Made by a program: the position numbers and the translations under genes | In this document: positions 1 to 10,034 of the stretch, in pieces | How the letters are laid out: the number at the start of each line of letters is the position of its first letter | How positions within the stretch are numbered: the first letter of the stretch is position 1 | Origin: Cudoniella acicularis | Lineage: Eukaryota; Ascomycota; Leotiomycetes; Helotiales; Helotiaceae | NCBI GenBank assembly: GCA_013054445.1 | Contig: JAAMPI010000766.1 | Coordinates: 1-26,389 of the forward strand | Length of the DNA: 26,389 nucleotides | Direction of reading: 5' to 3' | The notes under the pieces: model-generated | What the model was told of the DNA's origin: nothing | What the model saw: only the letters and a program-made list of their open reading frames with translations | Database searches by the model: none

Positions 1-48
1 GCCCGCGCCCACGATGGCAATCTTGAGCGAGGGGGTCGGATCAGACAT
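1..48 (-). CDS. FAD/NAD-binding oxidoreductase, N-terminus only
   Basis: Read on the minus strand, an ATG at 46-48 opens a frame of 16 codons that runs off the left edge and ends ...LKIAIVGAG. This is the first beta strand and the start of the glycine-rich loop (GxGxxG) of a Rossmann dinucleotide-binding fold. A hydrophilic stretch of about eight residues before the strand is usual for fungal FAD-dependent monooxygenases of the salicylate-hydroxylase type, but other FAD or NAD enzymes begin the same way. The gene diverges from the arsenite methyltransferase at 1345 across 1.3 kb. Only the fold class can be named; the substrate is unknown. Confidence 0.6.
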   Translation of the reverse strand, partial: MSDPTPSLKIAIVGAG

Positions 49-444
49 GTTGGTTCTAGAGCTCTTGTTGTCCGTCAGAGTGTTGCTCGAGTCTTTTCCA
101 GTATAGCGCTGTTGAAGGATGAAGACCTTTTGGCACGATCGCAGAGGGACAAGTACCTTGCTTGACAGGCAGTCACAGATTCATGGCAGGAAGAAGAGAA
201 TATCGATCAGGCTGGGCCAGGCTGAAAACGGGAAGGGAGAGACATCTGACAATAAGCGAGTCGATGAGGGGGTTGTTGGCTCATGGCGTACTTTGCATGT
301 CGGTGTGATTGGATTGGCCATGATTCAGGGGGGGGCACACGATTGCTGGTGAGGCTGTCGTTGCTGCAGCAACATCAGTTCCTGATTAATGCACGGTCAC
401 CAAAGCTTTTTTGTGAGACCTCAATACCCCTTCGGTTGCCGTGC

Positions 445-605
445 GGCTGTGGCAGTCCTTGGCTGCGGGTAGTGTTCTCACTGCTCGAATTTCATTGGCC
501 GCAGCTGTGGCGGTCCTTGGCTGCGGGTAGTGCTCTCACTGCTCGAATTTCATTGGCCATGGCTGTGGCGGATAGTGTTCTCACCACTCGAATTTCATTG
601 GCCGC
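445..605. repeat. Tandem repeat, 58-base unit, 2.8 copies, with CCAAT boxes
   Basis: Units start at 445, 503 and 561. The first two are 58 bases; the third has lost 13 bases. Each unit ends with a TCGAATTTCATTGGCC block, so an inverted CCAAT box (ATTGG) recurs three times. The copies differ at only a few positions. The repeat lies in the shared upstream region of two divergent genes. Confidence 0.85.
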
Positions 606-739
606 GGCTGATTGCGCCTGTAAAGCCGCCTTACCTATCCTTATTCCCGTACTTCGCATACTTTACCGGTACTGTAGCATACGGATTACTTTACTCCGGT
701 AATTACTGCGACATGACCGTAAATATATTGCTGACTAAT

Positions 740-793
740 TACCTAGGTAGCGACACCAGCGACACCAGCGACATCCATGGCCATACCTAGGTA
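740..793. repeat. Paired TACCTAGGTA palindromes flanking CGACACCAG repeats
   Basis: The perfect 10-base palindrome TACCTAGGTA occurs at 740-749 and 784-793, and again at 4346-4355. Between the first pair lies CGACACCAG repeated about two and a half times. No function is assigned. Confidence 0.6.
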
Positions 794-1344
794 TGCATCC
801 GCGAGTCCACCCTCCCCCAACTTTCAAATTCTTACCTTCCCGTCATCTGCCATGGCCCGGTCGTCGGCCAAGTGAGTCAACATGATGTTACCCGGCATGT
901 GAGATATGCTACGCCCTGGGGGGCCACACCCTCCTTCCTCAGCCGCGCTCGCGCTGGCGCTGGCACTGGAGCACTTTCTTCTCCTCGTCCAGAGTTATCC
1001 TCAACTCACCGTTCCCCAATTCTCACCCACGCCCACGTTGAGGCCGAGACCAGTGCTCATGAGACACTTCTATTAATCGTGAAATTCGTATGGGCACTGA
1101 CCCTGGATGTTTTTGATTCGTGTCCACAAGCATGTCCTCAGATGCACCCACGATTTTGGGAAGCTGCACTGTAGGTAACACAAACACGGCTGGAACTTGG
1201 AAGACACTGGAAACTGCGCTCTATTAACTATCCCATACCCCCTTCTCGCCATGTACACGTCTTACACCATAACCTCATACCTTCCACGAGCCCCTGCATT
1301 TCTCCCAATACGTGTCATTGTATTAACCTCCCACCAACCTGAAA

Positions 1345-2519
1345 ATGACTTCCACACTCTCCACAAAAGATGAAATCTACACTAACGTGGAGGATGCGTA
1401 TGGCTATCGCTCTGAGAATGCCATTAGAGAGGCCTTGAGCAAGAAGATTGCTGTGTCATTGGGATACAACCCCGCTGATATGGCAAGTGTGCCAACGGAT
1501 GCCAACATTGGAGAGGGCTGTGGAAATCCTCTGCTGATCGCAAGCTTGAAAAAGGCAAATATCGCCGGCTCAGTAACGCGGATGTTGTATATTAATTAGC
1601 TCTTGCAGGGCGACTTCGTGGTTGACTTGGGAAGTGGAGGCGGCTTCGACTGTTTCCTGGCTAGCAAGCAGGTAGGACCGACTGGCAAAATCATTGGGTT
1701 TGATATAACAGAGGTATGCCTAAACTCCCTTCAAAGTTTCGTATTTGGCGAGGAAGTTTGACAGGCTTGTTGCCACAGAAAATGATTGCTCTCGCTCGCA
1801 CGAATGCAGCAAAGCTCAGTGCCACAAACGTAGAGTTCGTCCATACCAATATCAACCACTTGCCTCTCCCAGATAATTCGGTTGACTGCGTCATGAGCAA
1901 TTGTGTCTTGAATCTCGTCCCGGAAGATGACAAGCTCTCGGTAATCAAGGAGATACACCGCATCCTGAAGCCTTGTGGCCGTTTGGCTGTGAGTGATTTC
2001 CTGGCCTTGAAGACATTGACTCCAGAGATCAAGAATGATCCAGCTCTACATGCTGGGTGTGTCTCGGGAGCCGTCGAGGTTGCGCAAATGAAGGAATTTC
2101 TCTTTGACATTGGCTTTGACGGTATGTAATTTTGCCTAATTGGTGGATTCGTAACTAATCATATTGTCTCTGCAGATGTTTTGTTAATTGATACAAAAAA
2201 AAGACCTCGGCCTATACAAAGATGGTGAATCTTCGAAGTCTGTTACGCCATGCTGTGCAGGCGGTTCTTCTTGCGGGCCTGGAATGACACCGTCTGGTCG
2301 GAAAGAACTTGACTACGATTTGAATGAGTGGATTTGTGAGTTTCCGGACAAATAGCCTTGGAATCCTCTGACTGACTCTAAATAGCTTCCTTCCAAATTT
2401 ATGGTCACAAGTGGTGTGGCAAGACCAAACAGAATGTCCCTCAAGTATGCTCGGTCCTTGACAACACCTTCGAGACTCCAAGCAGCAGTGCAGCTTGTGC
2501 TACTAGCGGCTGCTGCTAA
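1345..2519 (+). CDS. arsM: Arsenite S-adenosylmethionine methyltransferase, with one frameshift
   Basis: Exons: 1345-1554, 1609-1713, 1779-2121, 2176-2335, 2386-2519. The enzyme transfers methyl groups from SAM to As(III) in the cytosol. Visible marks are the SAM motif DLGSGGGFD (residues 76-84) and three cysteines that match the arsenic-binding set of ArsM proteins: C59 in EGCGNP, C147 in SNCVLNL and C199 in AGCVSGA. Intron 1 fits the family best as a GC-AG intron (AAG/GCAAAT...CAG), giving [14 protein letters not shown]. An 8-A run at 2195-2202 puts the frame out by one base, so the literal reading stops at 2226-2228 after 236 residues. With 7 A's the frame runs to TAA 2517-2519 (316 residues), with a cysteine-rich tail ending SGCC. 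The cause may be sequencing error or real decay. The catalytic core lies before the shift. A bZIP gene follows. Confidence 0.88.
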
Positions 2520-3036
2520 TTTTAGCTACAATTTCGAGACGACATTTTCCTGAATAAATAGACGAAGAGAGATTTATACGGATAAATTTTCTACGTAAGT
2601 AGCGTACACTGGTTTTTGCATATACATGATATTTAAAGGAGGTTTGAGCACTGGCTCCGTTAATTTTGACATCATGAAATGGCAAATCGTACGAAATTGA
2701 ACATAATCTTTGCGAGTACATTATTGGATACTGCTTTGTGCTTTAGACCAGCAAAGAAACTCAAAGTCTGTCGCAACTAAGTTACCTGGTATTACTGTAC
2801 TAGAAGTAGGTTTCATACGGATTTCCCTGCGCCACGAATTCCCTTTCCCTGAATGGGTGAGGCTCAAACATTGGCATACGCATATGCAACAACGGATGAC
2901 GTAATACTGTATCACACAGACCAAGTAGATAAGATTACCGTATCAGATAACTCCTAAAAACTCAGAGGAATTCTCAAACCCAGGCGCTTCCACCACAGCT
3001 TCACAAGCGCTGACAAACGACCAAACGCTCAGAAAA
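2520..3036. other. Intergenic region, methyltransferase to bZIP gene
   Basis: AT-rich, with no credible coding frame. It should contain the methyltransferase 3' end and the bZIP promoter. A palindromic TACGTA lies near 2592 and an ATF/CREB-type site lies at 2897-2904. Confidence 0.5.
2897..2904 (+). promoter_or_regulatory. Candidate bZIP (ATF/CREB-type) site TGACGTAA
   Basis: TGACGTAA lies about 130 bases before the bZIP start at 3037. This is the core bound by many fungal bZIP factors, so autoregulation is possible. A single 8-base match is weak evidence. Confidence 0.35.
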
Positions 3037-3938
3037 ATGAATAGCAACAACCAAGCAGGCCCAGCAAGCAAAACAAATCTCGACCCCATGGAGGCCGAGG
3101 TAAGTAGTATTTGATGCCTGAAAGTCTCCATCTGGCTCAAGTCAACCTAATTCTATGACAGCGTACTCGCCTGCGTCGCAATCAACGCAATTCACGTGCC
3201 CGGAAACAAGCCTATGTCCAGGATTTAGAACACCGTTGGAGACAATGCGTGGAGTTAGGCGTGCAGGCTACCGCGGAAATGCAAAGAGAGGCTCAAAAAG
3301 TCCAAGAAGAAAACAGGCTCCTGCGTGCTGTTTTGCACGACCAAGGATTCGACGACACAACTTTACAACAAGCGCTTGAGAAGGCAAAGCGAGCAGAGCG
3401 CCAGAAAGCCCCGGTGCAGGTTGGTGTTCTGATTTTTTAAGCAAGATACAGTATTGTGGGCTGACTAGCACAAGACGCCGAGCCTCTGTGGAAGTAATGA
3501 CAGGCAGAATGACAGCCTACCCAGTGTCCAGTCATCCACAGCAGTTCCTCCAGTACAAAACTCGAATCTCATTGGCGACCAAGGAGATCTTCCTCAGACA
3601 ATGGATTTATTTAACTGGCTCGATGATCTTTGTCAGATCAAAGATGCACTCGGAAACTATGTGTGTCTTCCCTTCCCTCCGGGTTTCGAACACCACTTGT
3701 TTTAATTTTACAACTAACGTAACTCTCACTCTCAAAGAACACATTAGACGATTTTGGAGCTCAAAATTACAACGAGCTTGCTGTACTTCCTCTTCAACCT
3801 GTGGAAGGATTTGAGCTGGACCCTGCAAATTGCGTTTCCACCGCCCCGGCTCAGTTGTGGCCACTTGACGAGACCTGTGTCCCGAGTGATTTAACAAACG
3901 GTGTCTGGACATTTCCTACTGGTAATCAAAATCCCTGA
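3037..3938 (+). CDS. bZIP transcription factor
   Basis: Four exons (3037-3099, 3162-3419, 3469-3660, 3738-3938) give a 237-residue protein. Introns are 62, 49 and 77 bases, all GT-AG and phase 0. The basic region begins at residue 22 (RTRLRRNQRNSRARKQ) and has the bZIP pairing N28-x7-K36. A long amphipathic helix rich in Q, E and K follows to about residue 107, with an EENRLLRAVL segment; the leucine heptads are imperfect. The rest is acidic and hydrophobic (MDLFNWLDDL), as in activation regions. It is a nuclear DNA-binding protein. Its place directly downstream of the arsenite methyltransferase on the same strand makes it a candidate local regulator, which is inference. The gene appears intact. 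Confidence 0.88.
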
Positions 3939-4932
3939 GTGAGGCAATTAAGAATCTGTCTTAAATATCCACAAGATCGTTGTCCTAAGTACACTTGAAG
4001 GATTTCAATTTTCATTTCTGCCCTGAGATTGACAGCTGATGTGAGGTGGGAGCCCATGCCAATTGCCTATAATGTTTCACAGCCTCTTAAGAGCGAGGTT
4101 GTACTTCCTTCGACCAGGCACGGTGGGTTGCGGTCAAGGTTGCAAATATACCGCAGGTTTGTAAGGTGATGTAAGGTACTGTAACCTCCTCCTCTCACCA
4201 CGAGAGTCCGAGTGAGGGAAAATGTGAAAACACAGGCAATTTATCCTTCAATGCGAACCACGCTCTCTGTCTTTGATTTCACGATTTGATAGGAAATTCA
4301 GTAGCCGCATGGTGCAAGGCGAGCCGTACCGTTATTGTACCCAGGTACCTAGGTATGGTAATAGGTGCTGACCTCTCGGGTCCTTTTCGGGAAGGTGTCC
4401 GGAACCCCGCTCGTAAGCCGGCTCCAATTCGACGAATCGTAAGAGGACGGTGACAGTATTAAAAATCATCTTTCTTTCACAGCAGGTATGTTCATGACGA
4501 AAACAAGGACTTGTTCCGACTACGCTCTGGAGTCCAACCTACATGCCCTTTTAATTGTTAAATGGCGCAACGGACTTGAACCAATTAGAGGCCAAAAGGA
4601 GATCTCCTAACCAGGTGATTGGTCAGACCACTCGGGATTTCGACAGTACTTGGACTCGCCTAACAATTAAAAGGGCATGTACTGTAGGTTGTATGCTCGC
4701 AAAAGCAATCACAGAGTCCACAATTCCAACGTCAAAGTATCATAGTTGACGGCAAAGCAAACGAATCTAGTAGGTGAGGCCACTTTTTATGACCAGATCG
4801 GAGACATCCTGAAAGCCAGTAACCCGTAGTTTGCATGACCCCACATTTCCTAATACCTTATTATCCCCCACACCCGCTGTGCTTTTTTGCTTTTTCAGAG
4901 ACCTCGATGCGCCACGCACGCCGACCAATAAC
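3939..4932. other. Intergenic region, bZIP to MFS gene
   Basis: About 1 kb without a credible gene. It contains a third TACCTAGGTA palindrome at 4346-4355 and a foldback element with a tRNA-like core at 4535-4691. The last 100 bases before 4933 are C/T-rich, consistent with a fungal promoter and leader. Confidence 0.5.
4535..4691. repeat. Foldback element with tRNA-like core
   Basis: An 18-base perfect inverted repeat (4543-4560 with 4661-4678) extends outward by CAACCTAC on both sides, with a 5-base insertion in the right arm. The enclosed 100 bases, read on the minus strand, contain CCGAGTGGTCTGACC, which resembles the D-arm/A-box of Leu or Ser tRNAs. GGTTCAAGTCC follows about 50 bases later and matches the polymerase III B box. 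I cannot fold a clean cloverleaf with a paired acceptor stem, so I do not call a tRNA. A tRNA-derived SINE fragment or a small foldback transposon that captured a tRNA piece would fit. No target duplication is visible. Confidence 0.45.
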
Positions 4933-6409
4933 ATGGCCGAAGGAATCGTGGCTTCTGCCCAGGATCAGTCGAAAGAAGACGCATCAAGACCGTCAATTCA
5001 GAGCCCTGCCCCTCCGCCCGACGGCGGATACGGATGGGTGTGCGTCTTCGGACAATTTTTTATAAATGGCTTCACGTGGGGAGTTGTTGCGGCAAGTGGT
5101 TCACTGTGCCCTGGCCGTTTGCAGGTTGCTAATCTATGGAGTTTTAGAGTTACAGCGTGTACTTGGCATACTACCTCTCGCACGACATATTTCCGGATGG
5201 CAGATCTATAGATTTTGCCTTCATCGGCGGGTTCAACTTTGCGTTCGCATTGCTGGTTGCCCCTTTTGCGACACTGTTGATGAGACTGTTCGGGGTGCGA
5301 GCGCCGATGTTTATTGGTGTCGTGTTGCTTCCCAGCGGATTTATTGGGGCTTCCTTCGCAACCAGAATTTGGCACCTGTACCTCTCGCAGGGAGTTTGCA
5401 TTGGTCTTGCCGTAGGGCTGATCTATATCCCTGCAACAGCAGTCATTCCCCAGTGGTTCTTGAAGAAGAGAAGTTTGGCGAATGGGATTTGCTCAGCTGG
5501 GTCGGGTATTGGCGGACTCATTGTTTGCTTTGCGACAGAAGGAATGCTCCGGAGCTTAGGTCTGGTTTGGGCTTTGAGGATCACTGCGGTTGTGGTTTTC
5601 TTTGTCAACTTGGTCGCAACGCTGCTGATCCGTTCCCGGAACGAGGAGATCAAACCCGACTTGCGGATGTTCAACTTTCACCTCTTAAGCGATTACCACG
5701 TTCAGTTGCTTCTGTCATGGAGCTTTGTGATGATGTTTGGGTATATTACTCTCATGTTTTCGTTGTCAGACTATGCACTAGCAATTGGCCGTTCAGGCTC
5801 GGACTCTGCAACTGTTGCCGCAATTCTTAATCTGGGCGCGGCTTGTGGCCGTCCACTGATTGGGTATACAAGTGACCGATATGGAAGAGTTGAAGTCGCT
5901 GGTATTCTTACCTTCGTTTGTGGCATACTAGTCTTCGTTCTCTGGATGCCAGCAACACTCTTCAGCGTGTTATTGGTCTTCGCATTTATCAGTGGGGGCA
6001 TCCTGGGCATATTCTGGGCCGTAAGTCCCTATCCAATTCTCTAGCGAGCTGCAGGATCGCAAAGTTCCATTTGTTAACTTGTATACACAGGCAATCGGAC
6101 CTCTGGCCGCGGATATTGTTGGACTGAAAGAACTGCCGGCATTTCTATCTATTGCATGGCTCTCTGTAGTCTTGCCAACTGCATGTAGGTAATGTCAACT
6201 TTGAAGCTTCTTCACGGACTAATACCTTATTAGTTGCGGAGGTGATCGCTTTGGAGTTACGAAGACCCGAATTTGGAAAGCGTAGCTATCTCTATGCCCA
6301 GACTTTCGCTGGGTTGTCCTATATAGCAGCAAGTTTGATTCTCCTCGAACTTTGGCGGTCACGGCGAGCTACTGCAAAAAGATTGGAGAGTGATTCTGAG
6401 TCTTCGTAA
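4933..6409 (+). CDS. MFS monocarboxylate-transporter-like permease
   Basis: Four exons (4933-5091, 5148-6020, 6091-6184, 6234-6409) give 433 residues. A hydrophilic cytosolic N-terminus of about 28 residues leads into PDGGYGWV (29-36), the signature at the start of the first membrane helix in fungal monocarboxylate (MCT/SLC16-like) transporters. Further hydrophobic helices follow, with the central loop near LLIRSRNEEIKPDL, and the length suits 12 helices. Intron 1 (5092-5147) must be GC-AG: GCG/GCAAGT...TTTTAG joins WGVVA to SYSVYLAYY in frame, and no GT donor does. The other introns are GT-AG (70 and 49 bases). It probably acts in the plasma membrane; the substrate cannot be read from the sequence. 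The gene appears intact and points the same way as its neighbours. Confidence 0.9.
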
Positions 6410-7399
6410 CTTTTCCATTCCACTGCATTTGCATTGGATTATTTACTTTTTTAGTTCTCTTAGCTCATTTGTCGCAAACGCTAGACTTAAATCATTGTTA
6501 TTTCTTGAGAGGGTGGGGGTTGGCGTTACATATGCATTGCTTGGATAAAAATCACACTTTGAAGTTATGTTGAGGTTGCCCGTGAAAAGTACTCTCGGGC
6601 AAAGTTAACACGTGGGATTTTCTTCTTTCCCTCAACATTCCACGGAGCGTGGATATGCCCATATGTAACCCTAGTATCACTTAACCTGCTTTGTGTCAAA
6701 ATAGGCAGTGGGTAATTCTTCAGCAGCTCCGCCTTTCAGACTGCATGCTCCAGAATCTCGATCCATTTATCAGATGCCCCATATTATGAGCGGGAGCGTT
6801 CCCCGTTGTGTCTTAAACGCCACCCCCACCAAAAAATGCGCTAATGGTGACAGTGCATGGCGCCGACAAGGGCGGCTCAAACAGGAAAAGGAGGTGACTT
6901 GCACTCTCGAGGTCACGATGGCACACAGATGCTCGTTGATTAGTTTAGCTGCTGGTGGTCTCTCTCTTGCCTTGCGTAACTAGGGACACCACTGGCCCCA
7001 TAATTTCGAGGCTGAAAAATGGTTTGCATATCAGTACTTTGATTCTATATGTTTTGTTCTAGTTGATCCATCTATTGGCGGGTAAGTATCATGTATACCG
7101 GTTTTATCGCCTGGAATTCCGAGTTTTATTACGGTCTCCCGCTTTTGATCCTAGACACGGAGTTCGGAGACCAGGATTCGCCTTGTCGAGTGGAAATTTT
7201 TTGGTAAACCCATGCTCGGACTACGCACGAGCCGGGTACTGTACTTTGAGGCTTAATAAAACCACCTTCTTAATACACACTGCTTTATCCCATATTTCTA
7301 GCCCATGAGAAGTTACGAACAAGACACTGCAGACGGCCAGTGTCTTAAGCAAGCCCAAAAGCAAAAGCAAAATATCGATAATATATCTCCGACAGAAAG
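6410..7399. other. Intergenic region, MFS to Git1-like gene
   Basis: Nearly 1 kb with no credible gene. Short open frames near 6708-6983 and 7063-7308 have no family signature. A CACGTGGG element lies at 6609-6616. The region should contain the promoter of the Git1-like gene. Confidence 0.5.
6609..6616 (+). promoter_or_regulatory. CACGTGGG, candidate Pho4/NUC-1-type site
   Basis: The E-box CACGTG followed by GG matches the high-affinity site of the phosphate-starvation factor Pho4. It lies about 790 bases before a gene related to yeast GIT1, which is phosphate-regulated. The distance and the single copy make this a weak hint only. Confidence 0.25.
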
Positions 7400-9463
7400 A
7401 TGGCCGAACTACCTACTCCTATGCCACCACAGATAGCCAAGGTTGACAACAAGGTTGATCCTCCATCCGGGTACGATAGCGATGTGATTGGTAGTTGCGG
7501 GGTATTGTCAACAGCGGGCCCAATGGCCTCCACAACACCACCAATAGCCTCAGAAGGATTCACCAAGATGGTGAAAAAGTCCAGTATCACTACAGTATTA
7601 ATTTCAGGGATCGCACTTTTTAGCGATGGCTACACGGCGCAGATTGGCAAGTATTAATCCATAACAGCTTTTATTCACTAATTGCGGATAGTTGGGTACA
7701 TGGAACTTTTGTTCACTGATCTGTAAGACATTTACCCAATTTGCAAAGCAGCATTATTCAACCGCAGATGTAAAAGGCTAACCCTGCAATAGGTACAAAG
7801 ACACAATGTCGGATACGATCAAGACAAGACTCTCGAATTCGTTCCTGGTAGGCGAAATTTTTGGCATGCTCTTCTTTGGCATGCTTATCGATCGTGTGGG
7901 CCGGCGAACCGGAGTTGTTTTTGCCACCATATTTCTTGTACTTGGGATTATACTATCCACCGCAGCTCACGGCACTACTCAACAGGGGTAAAAATTTGCC
8001 ATCGTGTTTGCCTCTTTGCTGGATGCTGCTAAGAACGGTGAAGGTTATTTTGGATGATGATCATCGGCCGCGGAGTGGCTGGTTTTGGTGCAGGTGGGGA
8101 GTATCCTACTTGTGCAACGGGTGCCACTGAAGCTGCCGACGAGACTGCTTTTGTTCAGAAACACCGGGGAATTCTCGTTGCCCTCAGCACTCTCTTTGCA
8201 ATTGATACGGTACGGACATATCACTGTAATCAACTTGCCAGATTATAAACCTGCTAACCATCGCCTAGGGAGTTGTTGTCGCTGGAGCTACAGCTATCAT
8301 CGTTTACCTCTGTTATGGGAAGACTTCCCATGAAGGTATTTGGAGAATCTGTTTTGGTATCGGAGCAATCGTAAGTGACAAAGCTCCTATTGAGTCTAGG
8401 CCTACTAAAATGTCCGAAGTTGCCACTCGCAGTCTTCATTTACCGATTTCGTATGATTAACTCCACACAATACCGCAAACACGCCATCAAGAAAAGCGTG
8501 CCATACTTCCTCGCCGTTAAAATGTACTGGAGGCCCATTTTAGGCACAAGTAATTCTCTTAAACCTGTTACCTCCATACAAAAAGCAATGCTAACATTTG
8601 GAAAAGCTCTGGTATGGTTCTGCTACGACTGTATTAGATATCCATTTGGACTATTTTCCTCAACCATTATTAAGGAATTAAACCCCTCCAACACTACCCT
8701 CCAGAATATTGGCTATGGAGTGAGTTTTGGGGACCCCCCCCCTCTTTCGCCCTCACCGTCTTCTGTTGACCAAAAAAATAGACAATGGTTAATTGTTTCT
8801 ACCTTCCTGGTACACTCCTCGGTGGCTATCTCATGGATCGCATCGGTCGCAAACAGACTATGACACTTGGTTTTACCTGCCTTGGAATTATGGGCTTTAT
8901 TATCGGCGCCGCTCTGGAACCCCTCAAAAAATTATTTCCCTTGTTCGTGGTGCTTTATGGGATTTTCAACGCAAGTGGAGAGATGGGACCGGGAGTTGCT
9001 ACATTTCTCTGCGGGACAGAATCTTTTCCGACACCTTTACGAGGGCATTTCATGGGCTTAGCAGCTGCGATGGGAAAAGTAGGAGCTGTAGTTGGTATGT
9101 ATTCTGCTCTATATTTGCATCTGCACTCTTGTTCCTTTGAATCCTCTCCTCCTAAAGGCCTTACTCCCCAAATATCATCATAAACTCATTTCTAAAATAG
9201 GAACGGAAATGTTTACACCAATCTTGAACTCCTTTACTACACCCGAAGAAGGCCAGCGCGCTGTTTTCCTAATCGGTTCAGGATTTGCACCAGCCGGGTC
9301 GCTGATAGCCTGGTTCTTGCTTCCAGATATGTCGCGCAAGCTAGAGACGGAAGATGAAGTCTTCCGGAAGCGTTTGGTAGAGGCTGGGTACAGCGTTGAT
9401 GCTTTTGGTGAGGGGTTGAAGTCGAATCTCAAGTTTTCGATTTATCACGTCGAGGAGGTTTAA
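7400..9463 (+). CDS. MFS permease, Git1-like (glycerophosphodiester/phosphate type)
   Basis: Nine exons: 7400-7646, 7692-7722, 7793-7987, 8044-8209, 8269-8370, 8420-8549, 8607-8719, 8782-9094, 9201-9463; 519 residues. The protein follows fungal relatives of yeast Git1, a glycerophosphoinositol permease of the phosphate/H+ symporter branch. Visible are a hydrophilic N-terminus of about 55 residues, GIALFSDGYTAQIVGY, the MFS loop motifs DRVGRRTG and DRIGRKQT, GRGVAGFGAGGEYP, and a cytosolic C-tail after WFLLPDMSRKLE. Exon 2 is only 31 bases. Intron 1 (7647-7691, 45 bases) uses a GC donor (ATTG/GCAAGT) and TAG acceptor; this alone restores TAQIVGYM. Other introns are GT-AG. The gene appears intact. 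Transport of a phosphate-containing metabolite is likely; the exact substrate is not shown. Confidence 0.9.
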
Positions 9464-9699
9464 GAAGTAACACCTTTTTATCATGGAGGCCTGGCCAATG
9501 GCTAGTTAACTATACTATACAAACTTAATTCTAACAAATTCATTGACCGATCGAGTAGACCCTGGCAATTTTCCGCAAGTGCTAAGCGAGATGAATAGGG
9601 GGAGGGGTGTGCGTGATTTTGAACATCCTAGAGCCTATGATAAGGTTACAAGTCCCCCGACTCCTAGTGACTACTTTTAAATCCGCGAGAGCCGCGTTC

Positions 9700-9896
9700 T
9701 GTTACAGCTCTGCAAAGGCACTAGGGCCCTGACGTCACGTAGGGACGCATTTGCAAGAAGGTGCTGTATTCTCGAAGAAACTAAGCTAAGGAGAGAAGAA
9801 GAGAGGTGGCCCCGAAGGGGCCTTATATACAGGAGGTGAGTCTAGCACGGACCAGGACACCTGACAAGGGGGACGCGTCAAACCAGGTCTGTGACA
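9700..9896 (-). mobile_element. Solo LTR (197 bases), minus orientation, with target duplication
   Basis: On the minus strand it begins TGTCACAGACC and ends GCTGTAACA. It is flanked by the 5-base direct repeat CGTTC (9695-9699 and 9897-9901), a complete retrotransposon target duplication, so this is a solo LTR. It is about 95% identical to the LTR at 10035-10232, which lies in opposite orientation 138 bases away. It contains a TATATAAGG promoter-like box. Confidence 0.88.
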
Positions 9897-10034
9897 CGTT
9901 CTGTTAATTACTAGTTAAAATACGTAGCCGCTCGAGTCTTAAATGAATTTTTAAAGCTGCCACTATTAACCCTAACTATAGAAATAGGCTAATTTCAACT
10001 ATTCAAGGAATATACTATATATTTTAAGGCCTAT

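Larger units (their letters stand above)
49..1344. other. Divergent intergenic region
   Basis: This 1.3-kb stretch separates the minus-strand oxidoreductase start from the plus-strand methyltransferase start. I see no gene. Open frames here are short, overlap each other and show no family pattern. It holds a 58-base tandem repeat (445-605), two TACCTAGGTA palindromes around a short CGACACCAG repeat (740-793), and pyrimidine-rich sequence just before the ATG at 1345. It probably carries promoters for both flanking genes. Confidence 0.6.

Noticed and set aside
1573..1608. A GT-AG intron of 36 bases as intron 1 of the arsenite methyltransferase
   Set aside because: It keeps the frame but is shorter than every other intron here and leaves six extra residues before the SAM motif. 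The 54-base GC-AG intron gives the normal family sequence.
4561..4660. A tRNA gene (Leu or Ser type) on the minus strand
   Set aside because: A-box-like and B-box sequences are present, but the acceptor and anticodon stems do not pair properly. It is kept only as a tRNA-like core.
5066..5830. A 254-codon open frame on the plus strand
   Set aside because: It overlaps the MFS gene in another frame, and only the MFS frame shows family motifs and membrane helices.
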